Origin: an uncultured Trueperaceae bacterium
GTDB taxonomy: Bacteria; Deinococcota; Deinococci; Deinococcales; Trueperaceae
Direction of reading: 5' to 3'
Assembly: GCA_937873495.1 (NCBI GenBank)
Contig: CALMXZ010000008.1
Location: 124,001-188,000 of the forward strand
Length of the DNA stretch: 64,000 nt
Shown here: one piece after another, positions 33,591-43,055 of the stretch
Numbering within the stretch: the stretch's first letter is position 1
Layout of the letters: each line of letters opens with the position of its first letter
Translations under genes and position numbers: made by a program
The notes under the pieces: model-generated
The model's input: the letters and a program-made list of their open reading frames with translations, nothing else
What the model was told of the DNA's origin: nothing
Databases searched by the model: none

Positions 33591-34913
33591 TCACCCGCCC
33601 GGCACCACGACCCTCAGCAACGCCCCTCCCCCAGCCGCGCGCCCCGCGCTCACGCTGCCGCCATGCGCCTCGACGATGGCCTTGACGATCGCCAACCCCA
33701 GACCGCTGCCGCCGCCCGCGCCGCGGCTCCGGCTCTCGTCCGCCCGGTAGAACCTCTCGAACACGCGCTCCTCGAGGCCCTGCGGGATGCCGGGGCCGGT
33801 GTCGGCGACCTCGAGCACCGCCTCGCCGCCCTCCCCAGCGACCGTGAGCGTCACGCTGCCGCCGGCCGGCGTGTGGCGCACGGCGTTGTCAAGCAGGTTG
33901 CCAAGGACCTGGTGCATGCGCTCGGGGTCGAGGCGCGCATGCACCGGGCCTGCGCCCGCGGTGATCAGCGCCACGCCCTTGGCGGTCGCCAGAGCGCGGT
34001 GGGCCGCCGCCGCCGAGCGCACCATCTCTGCCAGGTCGAGGTCCTGCGGGCTCAAGTGCAACCGACCGGCGTCGGCCAGCGACAGGACCCGCAGGTCCTC
34101 GACCAGCCGGGTGAGGACGAGGACCTGGGAGTGCATGTCGCCGATCTCCTCGAGCGTGAGGGGCACGACGCCGTCCTCGAGGGCCTCCATGCGCCCGCGC
34201 AGCACGGTCAAGGGAGTGCGGAGCTCATGGGCGACGTCGGCCACCATGTCGCGGCGCTGCCGCTCCAGGCGTTCGAGGCTGTCGGCCATCACGTTGAACG
34301 ACTCCGCCAACCGCACGGTCTCGTCCTTGCTGCCGGCATGGCGGGGAGCGACGCTCACCCGCGCCGAGAGGTCGCCGGCCGCCACGCTGTTCGCCGCCAC
34401 CGCCACGCGCTGGATGGGCTTGGCGATGACTCGGGCCAGCAATAGCGCGAGGCCGACGGCGAAGGCGAGGGCCAACGCTGCGGAGCCCACGACGGTGGCC
34501 GCCCGCTCCTCGATGGAGCCGCGCAGGTAAGCGCCGAGGTCGCCCAGCGCCACCCATGGGCCGCCCTCGGCCCCGTTGAGCGCGATCGGCACGCCGCTCG
34601 TCAGGGACGGCTCCGCGGCGCTCCCGGAGCCCGTTCCCGCAGCCTGCGCCTGCAGCTGGGCGCGCTCCTGCTGCAGCTGCTGCAACTGCCATGGCGACAC
34701 GGTCACGATGGCCCCGAAGCCGCCGTGCGCCGCGCGAGGGGGGAAGAAGATGGCGCGCCCGACCTGCCTGGCGCTCAACGCGGACCGCAATGTCGCAGGC
34801 AGCTCCTGGTTGTCGCGTGCGATGGCCCCGAGCTGCGGCAAGCCCATGAGCAGCACCGTCACGATGGTCACGCCCGCGAACGCGAGGATCAGCTTCGTGC
34901 CGAGGCGGTTCAC
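33591..34913 (-). CDS. Sensor histidine kinase (BaeS/CpxA-like)
   Basis: Membrane sensor kinase of 440 aa. A first membrane helix is at residues 8-28, an extracytoplasmic domain with a Gln-rich helix (WQLQQLQQERAQLQAQ) follows, then a second helix near 145-162 and a HAMP domain. The phosphorylated His229 lies in AHELRTPL. The N, G1 and G2 boxes read NLLDNAVRHTP, DTGPGIP and GSGLGLAIVKA. The GTG overlaps the stop of the response-regulator gene. The pair likely controls the divergently encoded exported helical protein. Confidence 0.94.
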   Translation of the reverse strand: MNRLGTKLILAFAGVTIVTVLLMGLPQLGAIARDNQELPATLRSALSARQVGRAIFFPPRAAHGGFGAIVTVSPWQLQQLQQERAQLQAQAAGTGSGSAAEPSLTSGVPIALNGAEGGPWVALGDLGAYLRGSIEERAATVVGSAALALAFAVGLALLLARVIAKPIQRVAVAANSVAAGDLSARVSVAPRHAGSKDETVRLAESFNVMADSLERLERQRRDMVADVAHELRTPLTVLRGRMEALEDGVVPLTLEEIGDMHSQVLVLTRLVEDLRVLSLADAGRLHLSPQDLDLAEMVRSAAAAHRALATAKGVALITAGAGPVHARLDPERMHQVLGNLLDNAVRHTPAGGSVTLTVAGEGGEAVLEVADTGPGIPQGLEERVFERFYRADESRSRGAGGGSGLGLAIVKAIVEAHGGSVSAGRAAGGGALLRVVVPGG

Positions 34914-35611
34914 GTGGCGCCGGGCACCAGCTTGAAGCCCATGCCCCTCACGGTCACCAGCTGGCCGTCCGCGCCGACCGAAGCGAGCTTCCGGCGCAGG
35001 TTCTTGAGATGCGAGTCGAGGCTGCGCTCCAGCAGGTCGTGCTCCGGCAAGGCGCGCTCGATGAGTTCGCCGCGGTCGAAGAGCCTGCCAGGAGCCGCGG
35101 CGAGCGCGGCCAGGATGCGGAACTCGGTGGCCGTGAGGGGCAGGGCCTCCTCTTCCACCGCCGCCGTGCCGCGCTCGACGTCGACCCTCAACCGTCCTAC
35201 CCGCAGTGGCAGACCTCCGCCGTCCTGCAGGTAGGCGCGCCGCAGCACCGCATGGACGCGCGCGACGACCTCACGGAAGGAGAACGGCTTGACGACGTAG
35301 TCGTCGGCGCCGAGCCCGAGGCCGAGCAGCCTATCGTCCTCCTCGCCGCGCGCCGTGAGGAGGAGGACCGGCACGAAGCTGTGGCTCCTGATGCTCTTCA
35401 GCACGTTGAAACCGTCGAGCTCCGGCAGCATCACGTCGAGCAGGACGAGGTCCGGCTGCGCCGCACGGAACAGGCGCAACGCCTCGGTGCCCGTGGCCGC
35501 CACCTCCGTGACCATCCCCTCGCGCTTCATGTAGCTCTCCAGGGTGCGCGAGATGCCGCGCTCGTCCTCGACGATGAGGACCTTGGTTCCGGTGACGTCG
35601 GTCTCGCTCAT
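34910..35611 (-). CDS. Response regulator, OmpR/PhoB family
   Basis: Transcription factor of 233 aa. The receiver domain has acidic residues in LIVEDERG, phospho-accepting Asp59 in VLLDVMLPELDG and Lys in YVVKPFSF. The C-terminal winged helix includes LPLTATEFRILAAL and SHLKNLRRKL. The ATG at 35611 is chosen; upstream codons of the open frame lie in the divergent promoter region. It is translated just before the kinase (GTGA overlap). Confidence 0.94.
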   Translation of the reverse strand: MSETDVTGTKVLIVEDERGISRTLESYMKREGMVTEVAATGTEALRLFRAAQPDLVLLDVMLPELDGFNVLKSIRSHSFVPVLLLTARGEEDDRLLGLGLGADDYVVKPFSFREVVARVHAVLRRAYLQDGGGLPLRVGRLRVDVERGTAAVEEEALPLTATEFRILAALAAAPGRLFDRGELIERALPEHDLLERSLDSHLKNLRRKLASVGADGQLVTVRGMGFKLVPGAT

Positions 35612-35803
35612 GCCTACAGACTCTAGGCGCGCTTCGTGTAGTTCCCGTGAAGGTTTCCCGGCGGGCCGCGCCTCGTCGGCCACTCATGGAGTGCACGCCC
35701 GCACCGCACCGCCCCTACCCGGAGTCTGCACGCGCCACGCCTAGCCTGCGGCCAGGTCGGGTGCAGCCCCAGCGCGGGCCCCGACCGACGCAAAGGAGAG
35801 AGC

Positions 35804-36409
35804 ATGAGGAAGCGTTACCTGATCGTCACGCTCGGCGCGTTGGCGCTGGTGGTCGGCGCCGTGGCGCTGGCCCAGTCGACCACCGGAACGAGCGTGCAGG
35901 CGAGCCTCTCGGAGCTGCGCGCGAAGGCTCAGCGCCTCACGCTCCTGGCGCAGGTGCCGGCCGAGGCGCGCCAGGACGCCGAGGCGTTGCTCGGTCGCGC
36001 CGACGCGCTGCGCGCCGATGCGCAGGAGCTCGAGGTCGAGCGTCTACAGGCGTACATCGCCGCGCTCGAGGCGGGCGACTCGCCGGCCGTCGCCACCGAG
36101 GCGGCGGCCGCGCAGATCGGCGCGAAGAAGCTCGAGCTGACGCGCCAGCAAGAGGCGCTGCGCGCCGACGTCGAGGCGTTCCTGACGGACCACCCCGAGG
36201 CGGCGGGCGTCCTGCGCTCGCGCCCCGACCTGCTCGGGGCAAGCAGGGGTGGCGGGTCTGCGTTCGACACCGGCGCGCACTGGTTCGGCGGTCTCATGGG
36301 CCGTCCGGGCGCGTCGGACGGCGGCGCCTCGCGCCAAGCGCCGCCGTACTTCCAGGGCCGGCCGCAGGGCCAGTCGCGGCACCAGGAGCGCCAAGGGGGT
36401 GATCGCTAG
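35804..36409 (+). CDS. Hypothetical exported helical protein (Spy/CpxP-like by context)
   Basis: Protein of 201 aa with a signal peptide (LGALALVVGAVALAQ). The middle (about 30-140) is almost wholly charged alpha-helix rich in Ala, Glu, Arg and Gln. The tail is Gly/Gln/Arg-rich and disordered. No enzymatic motif is visible. The ATG has AAGGAGAG upstream. It is divergent from the OmpR-type system, an arrangement recalling envelope-stress kinases and their periplasmic helical partners; that comparison is by analogy and not by sequence match. Confidence 0.78.
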   Translation: MRKRYLIVTLGALALVVGAVALAQSTTGTSVQASLSELRAKAQRLTLLAQVPAEARQDAEALLGRADALRADAQELEVERLQAYIAALEAGDSPAVATEAAAAQIGAKKLELTRQQEALRADVEAFLTDHPEAAGVLRSRPDLLGASRGGGSAFDTGAHWFGGLMGRPGASDGGASRQAPPYFQGRPQGQSRHQERQGGDR

Positions 36410-36448
36410 CCGCCGACGACCGCTGCCCCGACCGACGAGACTAGGAGG

Positions 36449-36483
36449 CCGCCGCTACCCACGAGGTAGCGGCGGTTCTTTCC
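36449..36483 (+). terminator. Rho-independent terminator
   Basis: An 11-bp GC-rich stem (36449-36459 with 36465-36475) around a 5-base loop is followed by TTCTTTCC. It lies 40 bases after the exported helical protein gene and ends that transcript. Confidence 0.8.
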
Positions 36484-36581
36484 TCCACCCCCCGCGCGCA
36501 CCTGCTCGGTTACGCTCCACGCATGCGACCCGTCTGCACATTCTTTCCACCCACGCGGCGCCCCGAGCGCCCGGCCGCCGG

Positions 36582-37052
36582 ATGAGCGGACCCGCCGACA
36601 CCGTCTGGCTCATCCTCCTCGTCGTGTCGGTCGGTGCCTGGCTCGGCGGCTACCTGACCATGCCCGTGGTGGCGCGGGCCGCCAGCGCCACGCTCACACC
36701 GCAGGACCGCGTGGCGTTCTTCCGGGCGTTGGGCCGCGCGTACCTGCCGGTCGGGGGCGCGGCCCTCGCGCTCGCGCTGGTCAGCGGCGCCGCGCTCCTG
36801 CGCGGCCGCCGGCCGGACGCACTGCTGGTCACGACCGCGCTGACTGCCGCCGCGCTGGTGGCGGCGCTGGCGTTCGGCGTCGTACAGGCGCGGCGGATGA
36901 CGCGCTTGCGGCAGGCGGCGGGGGCCGCGCCGTCCGACGCCGCTCTACGCGAGCGGGTCGGCCGCGGCGCCAAGGCGGCCGTGATGCTGAGGGCGCTCAT
37001 CGGGCTGCTCAGCCTCGCGCTCGTCGTGCTTGGCTGCCTGCTGCTCGGCTGA
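36582..37052 (+). CDS. Hypothetical four-helix integral membrane protein
   Basis: Protein of 156 aa with four predicted membrane helices (about 6-28, 52-74, 80-103 and 134-155). GGYLTMPVVARAA after the first helix and a basic cytoplasmic loop (QARRMTRLRQAAG) are its clearest features. The family is not recognised; it vaguely resembles CopD/DUF2269-type small membrane proteins. The ATG at 36582 follows the terminator of the preceding gene by about 100 bases, and the gene lies before pepF. Confidence 0.7.
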   Translation: MSGPADTVWLILLVVSVGAWLGGYLTMPVVARAASATLTPQDRVAFFRALGRAYLPVGGAALALALVSGAALLRGRRPDALLVTTALTAAALVAALAFGVVQARRMTRLRQAAGAAPSDAALRERVGRGAKAAVMLRALIGLLSLALVVLGCLLLG

Positions 37053-37158
37053 GGCCGGCGCCCCGAGGACTACGTCCAGCCGCGGCGCCCTGGCGCCGCG
37101 CAACCGTGTACCGGCGCCAGGCCGGGGCGGCCCGTTCCGCCACGTCTTACACTCACCC

Positions 37159-38970
37159 ATGGCAACACCGCTCCCAGACCGCAAGGACGTAGACCCAGCC
37201 TTCACCTGGAACCTGCAGGCCGCTTACGAGACGGAGGCGGCGTTCGAGGCCGACCTCGCCGGCGCCGATCAGGACCTCGACCGCCTCGCCGCCTTCGAGG
37301 GACGGCTCGGTGAAGGCGCCGCGACCGTGGCCGACTTCTTCGACGCCTACTGGCCCACCCTCGAGAAGCTGCAACGGCTGCGCATCTACGCGACCATGCC
37401 GCTGGCCGTCGACCAGAACGACCAGGAGGGTCGCGCGAGGGCCGGCCGCTTCCAAGCGCTGGCGGCACGCTTCGGCACCGACCTCGCGTTCGTGCAACCG
37501 GAGCTCCTCGCGCTCGGCGCCGAGCGCCTGGCGCGTTTCCAGGCGCAAGAGCCGCGCCTCGCCGACCTGAAGCGCTACTTCGAGCGGCTCGAGGAGGGCC
37601 GGCCGCACGTGCGCAGCGCCGAGGTGGAAGACGTGATCGGCCGCGCCGCCGACCCGGCGAGCGCCTTCGAGCGCGCCTACAACTCCCTTGCCAACGGCGA
37701 GCTGCCGTTCGCCCCGGTCGAGCACGCTGGCCAGACCTACGAGGTGGCGCGCAGCACCTACCCTTCCCTCATCGCGTCGCCGGACAGGGCGCTCAGGGAG
37801 AAGGCGTACGACTCCTACACCCGCGCCTTCCTCGCCCATCAGGACACGCTCACCGACCTGTACGTCGGGCGCATCAAGCAGTCGGTCTTCACGGCCCGCG
37901 TGCGCGGCTACGAGGACACGGTGGCCGAGCAGCTCGAGCCGCGCGAGGTACCGCGCGAGGTGCTCACCAACGTGCTCGACGTGTTCCAGAAGAACGTCGG
38001 CGTCTGGCACCGCTACTGGGAGGCGCGCCGCAAGCTCCTCGGGGTCGAGCGGCTCGCCGAATGGGACGTGTTCGCGCCCCTCGCCGACACGGCGCCGGTG
38101 CCGTACTCGCAAGCCATCGAGCACGTGCTCGCCGGCATGGCGCCGCTCGGCGACGAGTACCTGACGCCCCTACGCAAGGGCCTGCTCGAGGACCGCTGGG
38201 TGGACGTCTACCCGAACAGGGGCAAGCGCGACGGGGCGTTCGCGACGCGCTTCTACCGGGGGCAGTCCTACGTCATGATGAGCTACCAGAACAACCTCGA
38301 GAGCATGAGCACCCTGGCGCACGAACTGGGGCACGTCATGCACTCCCGGCTCATGGACGCGCGGCAGCCACTGGCCAACGCGAACTACGCGATGATCGTG
38401 GCCGAGACCGCCTCCAACTTCAACCAGGCACTCGTGCGCGCTCACCTCCTGAGCGTCACGACCGAGCGCCAGGCGCGGCTCGCCGTCCTCGAGGAGGCGT
38501 TCCACAACTTCCACCGCTACTTCTTCATCATGCCGACCCTCGTGCGCTTCGAACTCGAGACGCACCAGGCGGCGGAGCGGGGCGAGGGCCTTACGGCCCA
38601 GCGGCTCGTGAGCACCATGCAGCGGCTCTACCAGGAGGGTTACGGCACCGCCATCCAGGCCGACGAGCGCACCGGCATAACGTGGGCGCAGTTCGGGCAC
38701 CTGTACATGCCGTTCTACACGTTCCAGTACGCCGTCGGCATCGCGGCGGCGGCGGCCCTCGCGGCCGACGTGCGGGCGGGCTTCGAGCGCGGCGACGACG
38801 AGCCGGCCCGGCGCTACCTCGAGTTCCTGAAGGCGGGCTCGGCGCTCAAGCCGCTCGACCTCTTCCGCGCGGCCGGCATAGACATGGCCACGCCGGCGCC
38901 CATCGAGAAAGCGTTCGCGGTGGTGGAGGGCCACGTGCGCGAACTGGAGGAGCTGGCCGCGAGCGCCTAG
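37159..38970 (+). CDS. pepF: Oligoendopeptidase F (M3B family)
   Basis: Cytoplasmic zinc metallopeptidase cutting short peptides, 603 aa, normal length. The zinc motif HELGH is at residues 388-392 with the third-ligand region ANYAMIVAETASNFNQ following. The N-terminal FTWNLQAAYETEAAFEADL and the C-terminal FLKAGSALKPLDLFRAAGID are typical of PepF. The ATG at 37159 is chosen; the upstream frame is Arg/Pro-rich noncoding. It is followed by the antiporter gene after three bases. Confidence 0.94.
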   Translation: MATPLPDRKDVDPAFTWNLQAAYETEAAFEADLAGADQDLDRLAAFEGRLGEGAATVADFFDAYWPTLEKLQRLRIYATMPLAVDQNDQEGRARAGRFQALAARFGTDLAFVQPELLALGAERLARFQAQEPRLADLKRYFERLEEGRPHVRSAEVEDVIGRAADPASAFERAYNSLANGELPFAPVEHAGQTYEVARSTYPSLIASPDRALREKAYDSYTRAFLAHQDTLTDLYVGRIKQSVFTARVRGYEDTVAEQLEPREVPREVLTNVLDVFQKNVGVWHRYWEARRKLLGVERLAEWDVFAPLADTAPVPYSQAIEHVLAGMAPLGDEYLTPLRKGLLEDRWVDVYPNRGKRDGAFATRFYRGQSYVMMSYQNNLESMSTLAHELGHVMHSRLMDARQPLANANYAMIVAETASNFNQALVRAHLLSVTTERQARLAVLEEAFHNFHRYFFIMPTLVRFELETHQAAERGEGLTAQRLVSTMQRLYQEGYGTAIQADERTGITWAQFGHLYMPFYTFQYAVGIAAAAALAADVRAGFERGDDEPARRYLEFLKAGSALKPLDLFRAAGIDMATPAPIEKAFAVVEGHVRELEELAASA

Positions 38971-38973
38971 ACC

Positions 38974-40215
38974 GTGACGCCGTTCCTCGAACTGGTGATC
39001 GTGCTGGTCATCATAGTGGTCGGTGCCAAGGTGACGGGCTGGCTCCTCGGACTGCTCGGTCAGCCGACCGTGGTCGGTGAGATCGCCTTCGGCCTCCTAC
39101 TTGGCCCGACGGCCGTGAACCTCCTCGGCATGCCCGTCTTCACGCACGCGGCCGAGACCGGCGAGACCGTCAGGCTCCTGGGCGAGCTCGGCGTCGTGCT
39201 GCTCATGTTCCTCGCCGGGCTCGAGACCGACATGCCCGCCATGCGCAAGGTCGGCATGCCGGCCCTCGTCTCCGCGACCGGCGGGGTCGTGCTGCCGCTC
39301 GCCGCCGGCATAGGCTTCGGGCTCCTCGTCGGCATGCCGCTGGGGGAGGCGGTGTTCATCGGCACCATCCTCACGGCCACGAGCGTGTCGATCAGCGCCC
39401 AGACGCTCCTGGAGCTCAAGAAGCTACGCACCAAGGAGGGCATGACGATCCTCGGCGCGGCCGTTATAGACGACGTGATGGGCATCCTCATCCTCTCCGT
39501 CGTCGTGGCGCTCTTCGCCGGCGGCAGCGCCGCCGCCGTGCCCATCTGGCTCGTGGCGGTGAAGATGGTCGCCTACTTCGCGGTAGGCATCGCGCTCGCT
39601 CCCGCCGTCAAGGCGCTGCTGCGGTGGTTCGACAAGCTGCCCATCAACCAGCCGCTCGTGGCGCTCGCGCTCGTGCTCGTCCTCTTCTACTCCTGGGCGG
39701 CGGAGTACTGGGGCGGCGTAGCGGCCATAACCGGCGCCTACCTCATGGGCATCCTCATCGGTCAGACGGAGTTCAAGCACCGCCTCGAGCAGGCGACGCA
39801 GGTCTTCGCGTACGGCTTCTTCGTGTCCATCTTCTTCGTTGACATCGGCCTGCGCGCCGACCTGCGCGAGGCGCTCGGCGGGCCGCTCGTCTGGGTGGGG
39901 TTGGCCATCATCGTCATCGCCATCCTCACCAAGGTGCTCGGGGCGGGCTTGGGTGCGCGCGCCATGGGCTTCAGCAACTTCGAGGCGCTGCGTGTCGGCG
40001 CCGGGATGGTGTCGCGGGGCGAGGTCGGCCTGATCGTGGCGGCCATCGGTGTCGAGCGCGGGGTCATCCCGCAGGACCTGTTCGCCATCATGGTGCTGAT
40101 GGTGGTGGTGACGACGCTCGTCACCCCGCTGTTCCTGCGATCGGCCTTCAAGTTCGGCCCACCAACGCACGAGGCGCACGATGATGTTGGCGCCGCGACG
40201 GCCGAAGGCTCCTGA
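38974..40215 (+). CDS. Cation:proton antiporter, CPA2/KefB-like membrane domain
   Basis: Integral membrane antiporter of 413 aa with about 12 to 13 helices. The motifs GQPTVVGEIAFGLLLGP, FLAGLETDM and GAAVIDDVMGILIL are characteristic of CPA2 antiporters, and the Asp pair in the last is the ion site. There is no C-terminal TrkA-N domain, so it is the short form. The GTG follows the pepF stop by three bases. The transported ion (sodium or potassium against protons) cannot be told from sequence. Confidence 0.92.
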   Translation: MTPFLELVIVLVIIVVGAKVTGWLLGLLGQPTVVGEIAFGLLLGPTAVNLLGMPVFTHAAETGETVRLLGELGVVLLMFLAGLETDMPAMRKVGMPALVSATGGVVLPLAAGIGFGLLVGMPLGEAVFIGTILTATSVSISAQTLLELKKLRTKEGMTILGAAVIDDVMGILILSVVVALFAGGSAAAVPIWLVAVKMVAYFAVGIALAPAVKALLRWFDKLPINQPLVALALVLVLFYSWAAEYWGGVAAITGAYLMGILIGQTEFKHRLEQATQVFAYGFFVSIFFVDIGLRADLREALGGPLVWVGLAIIVIAILTKVLGAGLGARAMGFSNFEALRVGAGMVSRGEVGLIVAAIGVERGVIPQDLFAIMVLMVVVTTLVTPLFLRSAFKFGPPTHEAHDDVGAATAEGS

Positions 40216-40228
40216 GGGAGGCCGGTCC

Positions 40229-41446
40229 GTGAGTTCCGACATCACCGCCGACGTGGCGATCATCGGCGCAGGCATCGTCGGCGCGGCCGCCGCGTTCAGG
40301 CTGACGGAGGGCGGGGCGAGCGTGATCGTCCTGGAGGCGGCCGGCGCGCCCGCGACAGGCTCTACCGGGAAGAGCGCGGCCGGCGTGCGGGTCCAGTTCA
40401 GCGAGGCCGTCAACGTCGAGCTCTCCTGGGCGTCCATCCAGGAGTACAGGGCCTTCCACGAGCTCTACGGCGTGGGCTCGGGCTACGACCCGTTGGGCTA
40501 CCTCTTCCTCGTACCGGACGAGCAGGCGGACACCTACCGCGCGTCGAGCGACCTGCAGCGGCGACTCGGCGCGCCGGTGGTGGAGTTGGGACCGACGGAG
40601 GCCCAGGCGCTCGTGCCGTTCGCCGCCGAGGGGGTGGCGCTGGCCACGTTCGGAAGCGCGGACGGGATCATCGACCCCCACGCCGTCACGCACGCGTACC
40701 TGAACCTGGCCAAGCGGCGCGGCGCGCGGCTCTTCCTCGACTCGCCCGTGCGCTCCGCCGCGTGGGACGGCTCGGCCTGGCGCCTTGGCGTCGCCGAGGC
40801 CTCGGCGAGCGCCGCACGCGGCCCAGGGCACGTGACCAGGACCGTCGGCGCCGGCATGGTCGTGAACGCCACGGGCGCGTGGGCAGGCGAAGTGGCGGCC
40901 CTTGCCGGGTTCCGGGTGCCGGTCCTGCCCATGCTGCGCAGCGTCTACGCCACCGCCCCCCTGCCGGGACCGCACCGCTACCCGCTCACCGTCGACGTCG
41001 CCAGCGGCTACTACCTGAGAAGCGAGGGGCGGCGCGTGATCATGGGGCGGTCCGACCCGGAGCAGCCGCCGGGCTTCTTCGAGAGTGTCGACGTGCAAGA
41101 CCTGGAGCGCGTCGTCGGGTTCGGCGTGGCGCGCTTCCCGTGGCTGGCCGACGTCGGCCTCGACCGGCGCGCGTCATGGTGGGGCTACTACGAGGTGACG
41201 CCCGACGACCAACCCATCATCGGGCGCATGCCGCCGGTAGCGCCCGGCGCCTCGGCCTGGCTGAACGCCTGCGGCTTCTCCGGTCACGGTGTGCAGCAGG
41301 CGGCGATGGTCGGCAGACTGATCGCCGAGGAGGCGCTGCGGGGCAAGGCGACGACCCTCGACCTCGCCCCGCTGCGCTACGAGCGCTTCCTGGACGAACG
41401 TGGCGAGTACCGGGCCGTCAAGAGGCGCGAAACGAACATCGTCTGA
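40229..41446 (+). CDS. FAD-dependent oxidoreductase, DAO family
   Basis: Flavoenzyme of 405 aa of the D-amino-acid oxidase/sarcosine oxidase-like family. The N-terminal dinucleotide fold VAIIGAGIVGAAAAFRL and the C-terminal ITHER-type region NACGFSGHGVQQAAMVGRLI are visible. The substrate region GSTGKSAAGVRVQFS follows the family pattern. The GTG at 40229 has GAGGGAG eight bases upstream; an ATG further up overlaps the antiporter gene. It is likely to oxidise a secondary or tertiary amine or an N-methyl amino acid. Confidence 0.92.
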   Translation: MSSDITADVAIIGAGIVGAAAAFRLTEGGASVIVLEAAGAPATGSTGKSAAGVRVQFSEAVNVELSWASIQEYRAFHELYGVGSGYDPLGYLFLVPDEQADTYRASSDLQRRLGAPVVELGPTEAQALVPFAAEGVALATFGSADGIIDPHAVTHAYLNLAKRRGARLFLDSPVRSAAWDGSAWRLGVAEASASAARGPGHVTRTVGAGMVVNATGAWAGEVAALAGFRVPVLPMLRSVYATAPLPGPHRYPLTVDVASGYYLRSEGRRVIMGRSDPEQPPGFFESVDVQDLERVVGFGVARFPWLADVGLDRRASWWGYYEVTPDDQPIIGRMPPVAPGASAWLNACGFSGHGVQQAAMVGRLIAEEALRGKATTLDLAPLRYERFLDERGEYRAVKRRETNIV

Positions 41447-41521
41447 GCGCCGCCCGCGCCGCGGCGGTGTGGGGCTCCGCGTCGGCGCCGTGACCGCGGC
41501 CCTCGCCCTGGGCCGGCGCCG

Positions 41522-41965
41522 TCAGCGCCCCGGCCGAAGGGCGAACCCTACGCCGAAGCGGTTCCAGCCGTTGATGGTGACGATGAGCAAAGTCAGGTCG
41601 GCGAGCCCACCCGCTCCGAACTGGGCAAGGGTGGCCTCGTATACGTCGTCGGGAGCCCCGGCGTCCGGAAGCAGCGTGAGGGCCTCCGTCCAAGCGAGGG
41701 CGGCGCGTTCCCGCTCCGTGTAGACGCCTTGCGCCTCGCGCCAGGCAGCCAGGAGATCCAGGCGCTCGTCGCTCTCGCCCGCCGCTCGCGCGTCTCTCGT
41801 ATGCATGGCGAGACAGTACGCGCAACCGTTGAGTTGCGACGCTCGGATCTTCACCAGCTCATAGAGCGAGTGCTCGATGCCAAGGCGCTTACAAGCCCGC
41901 TCCAACGCGACCATGGCCTCCAGCACCGCCGGCGACGCCTTGGAGTAATCGATTCTCTCGTGCAT
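41522..41965 (-). CDS. AhpD-like carboxymuconolactone decarboxylase family protein
   Basis: Small helical protein of 147 aa. The redox motif CAYC is at residues 48-51 with His55 (CAYCLAMHT), matching alkylhydroperoxidase D-like proteins. The flanking VKIRASQLNG is also family-typical. The ATG has GGAGG five bases upstream. It is probably a peroxidase-type protein reducing peroxides with thiols. It is encoded just downstream of the ornithine-cyclodeaminase-family gene on the same strand and may be co-transcribed with it. Confidence 0.92.
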   Translation of the reverse strand: MHERIDYSKASPAVLEAMVALERACKRLGIEHSLYELVKIRASQLNGCAYCLAMHTRDARAAGESDERLDLLAAWREAQGVYTERERAALAWTEALTLLPDAGAPDDVYEATLAQFGAGGLADLTLLIVTINGWNRFGVGFALRPGR

Positions 41966-42004
41966 CCCGTCCTCCCATCCGGCCCATCGGGGCGGCGCCG
42001 GAGC

Positions 42005-42937
42005 TCAGGCACACGACCTCAGAGCCAGTCGCGTCGCCGCCAGGTCGAACATCGAGTGCCCGACACTCTTGAAGAGTACCGGCCGCGGTCCGCGCTCGAT
42101 GCCTTCGAGTACTCCGACGAGCTCATCGGCGCCAGCCCAATCCCAGGCACCGGCCGCGACCGCCTGGATCAGGTCGCCCGCCTCCGCCCGCGCGCCGGCG
42201 AGCGTGTCCACCACGACCCGGCAGCGTCCGACCACGGCGGGAGCCAGTTCGGCCATCGCCGGCGTGAAGGCGCCGACGGCGATCAGGGTCGTTTCAGACC
42301 GGAGCGCGGCGGCAACGCCGTCCTCCAGCACCGGGGTCGAGGAGTTCGTGGCCGTTATCACTATGTCGGCGGCCTCGACGGCCCGGCTCAGCGATCCCGA
42401 TCCGACGACTTCCGCCGCGAGGCCCAAAGCGCCGGCGTGCCGGACGAGCGCGTCGGCTCTACCGGCATCCCGACCGTGGACGAGCACGCGCTCCACCGCC
42501 GAGCCCGCGGCGAAAGCCTCGACATGCCCCCGCGCCTGGGTGCCGGCGCCGACGACGAGCAACGTCCGTGCGCGCGCCGCCACGCAGCGGGCGGCGAGCA
42601 ACGACAGCGCCGCCGTGCGCCGCGTCGTCACGGTGGTCCCATCCAAGACGACCCGCGGCCGGCCGTCGACCGCGTCCACGGCGACGACCACCGCCTGGAC
42701 GGTCGGAAGACCCCTGGCGGCGTTCAGCGGGTGCACGCTGCCGACCTTGACGACGGCGGCCTGAGCGTCGGCCGCGGCCATGGAGAGGAAAGTGCCGCCG
42801 CCTGGCAGCGGCAGCGTGCCGCGCTCCAGAGCGCTCGCCTCACCGCGCGCGGCCGCGCGCAGGACGGTGGCTATCTCGGCGGCCAGCTCCGGGTACGGGA
42901 GGAAGGCGGCTGTCTCGGCTGCGTCGAACACGAGCAT
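42005..42937 (-). CDS. Ornithine cyclodeaminase/mu-crystallin family protein
   Basis: NAD(P)-binding enzyme of about 310 aa. Family features are VKVGSVHPLNAARGLPTV (with the active-site Lys near residue 64), TTVTTRRTAALS and the Rossmann motif VVGAGTQARGHVEA near residue 130. Members include ornithine cyclodeaminase, alanine dehydrogenase and ketimine reductases. The neighbouring DAO-family oxidase makes a cyclic-imine or amino-acid substrate plausible. The ATG at 42937 is chosen over a longer Arg-rich upstream frame. No strong ribosome-binding site is seen. Confidence 0.88.
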   Translation of the reverse strand: MLVFDAAETAAFLPYPELAAEIATVLRAAARGEASALERGTLPLPGGGTFLSMAAADAQAAVVKVGSVHPLNAARGLPTVQAVVVAVDAVDGRPRVVLDGTTVTTRRTAALSLLAARCVAARARTLLVVGAGTQARGHVEAFAAGSAVERVLVHGRDAGRADALVRHAGALGLAAEVVGSGSLSRAVEAADIVITATNSSTPVLEDGVAAALRSETTLIAVGAFTPAMAELAPAVVGRCRVVVDTLAGARAEAGDLIQAVAAGAWDWAGADELVGVLEGIERGPRPVLFKSVGHSMFDLAATRLALRSCA

Positions 42938-43026
42938 GCCCAAGGTTCGCCCGCCACCGCGTCGTCGCGCAAGCCCGCGCGGCTCGGGCCGCCCGAGCGG
43001 GTCCTGGAGCCGCAGTCTCGCCACTC

Positions 43027-43055
43027 TTGCATCAAGTACTGTTATTCGATATCAT
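43027..43055 (+). promoter_or_regulatory. Promoter overlapping repeated site 1 (TACTGTT-N5-ATATCAT)
   Basis: TTGCAT at 43027-43032 and TATCAT at 43050-43055 are 17 bases apart, a plausible sigma-70 promoter on the plus strand. The 19-base element TACTGTT-N5-ATATCAT (43037-43055) covers the spacer and -10 box. It is repeated at 43158-43176. Binding there would repress the promoter. Confidence 0.6.

Noticed and set aside
36449-36483. Considered as an attenuator for the small membrane protein gene
   Set aside because: It has a T-rich tail and directly follows the exported-protein gene, with a 100-base gap to the next start, so a normal terminator is simpler.
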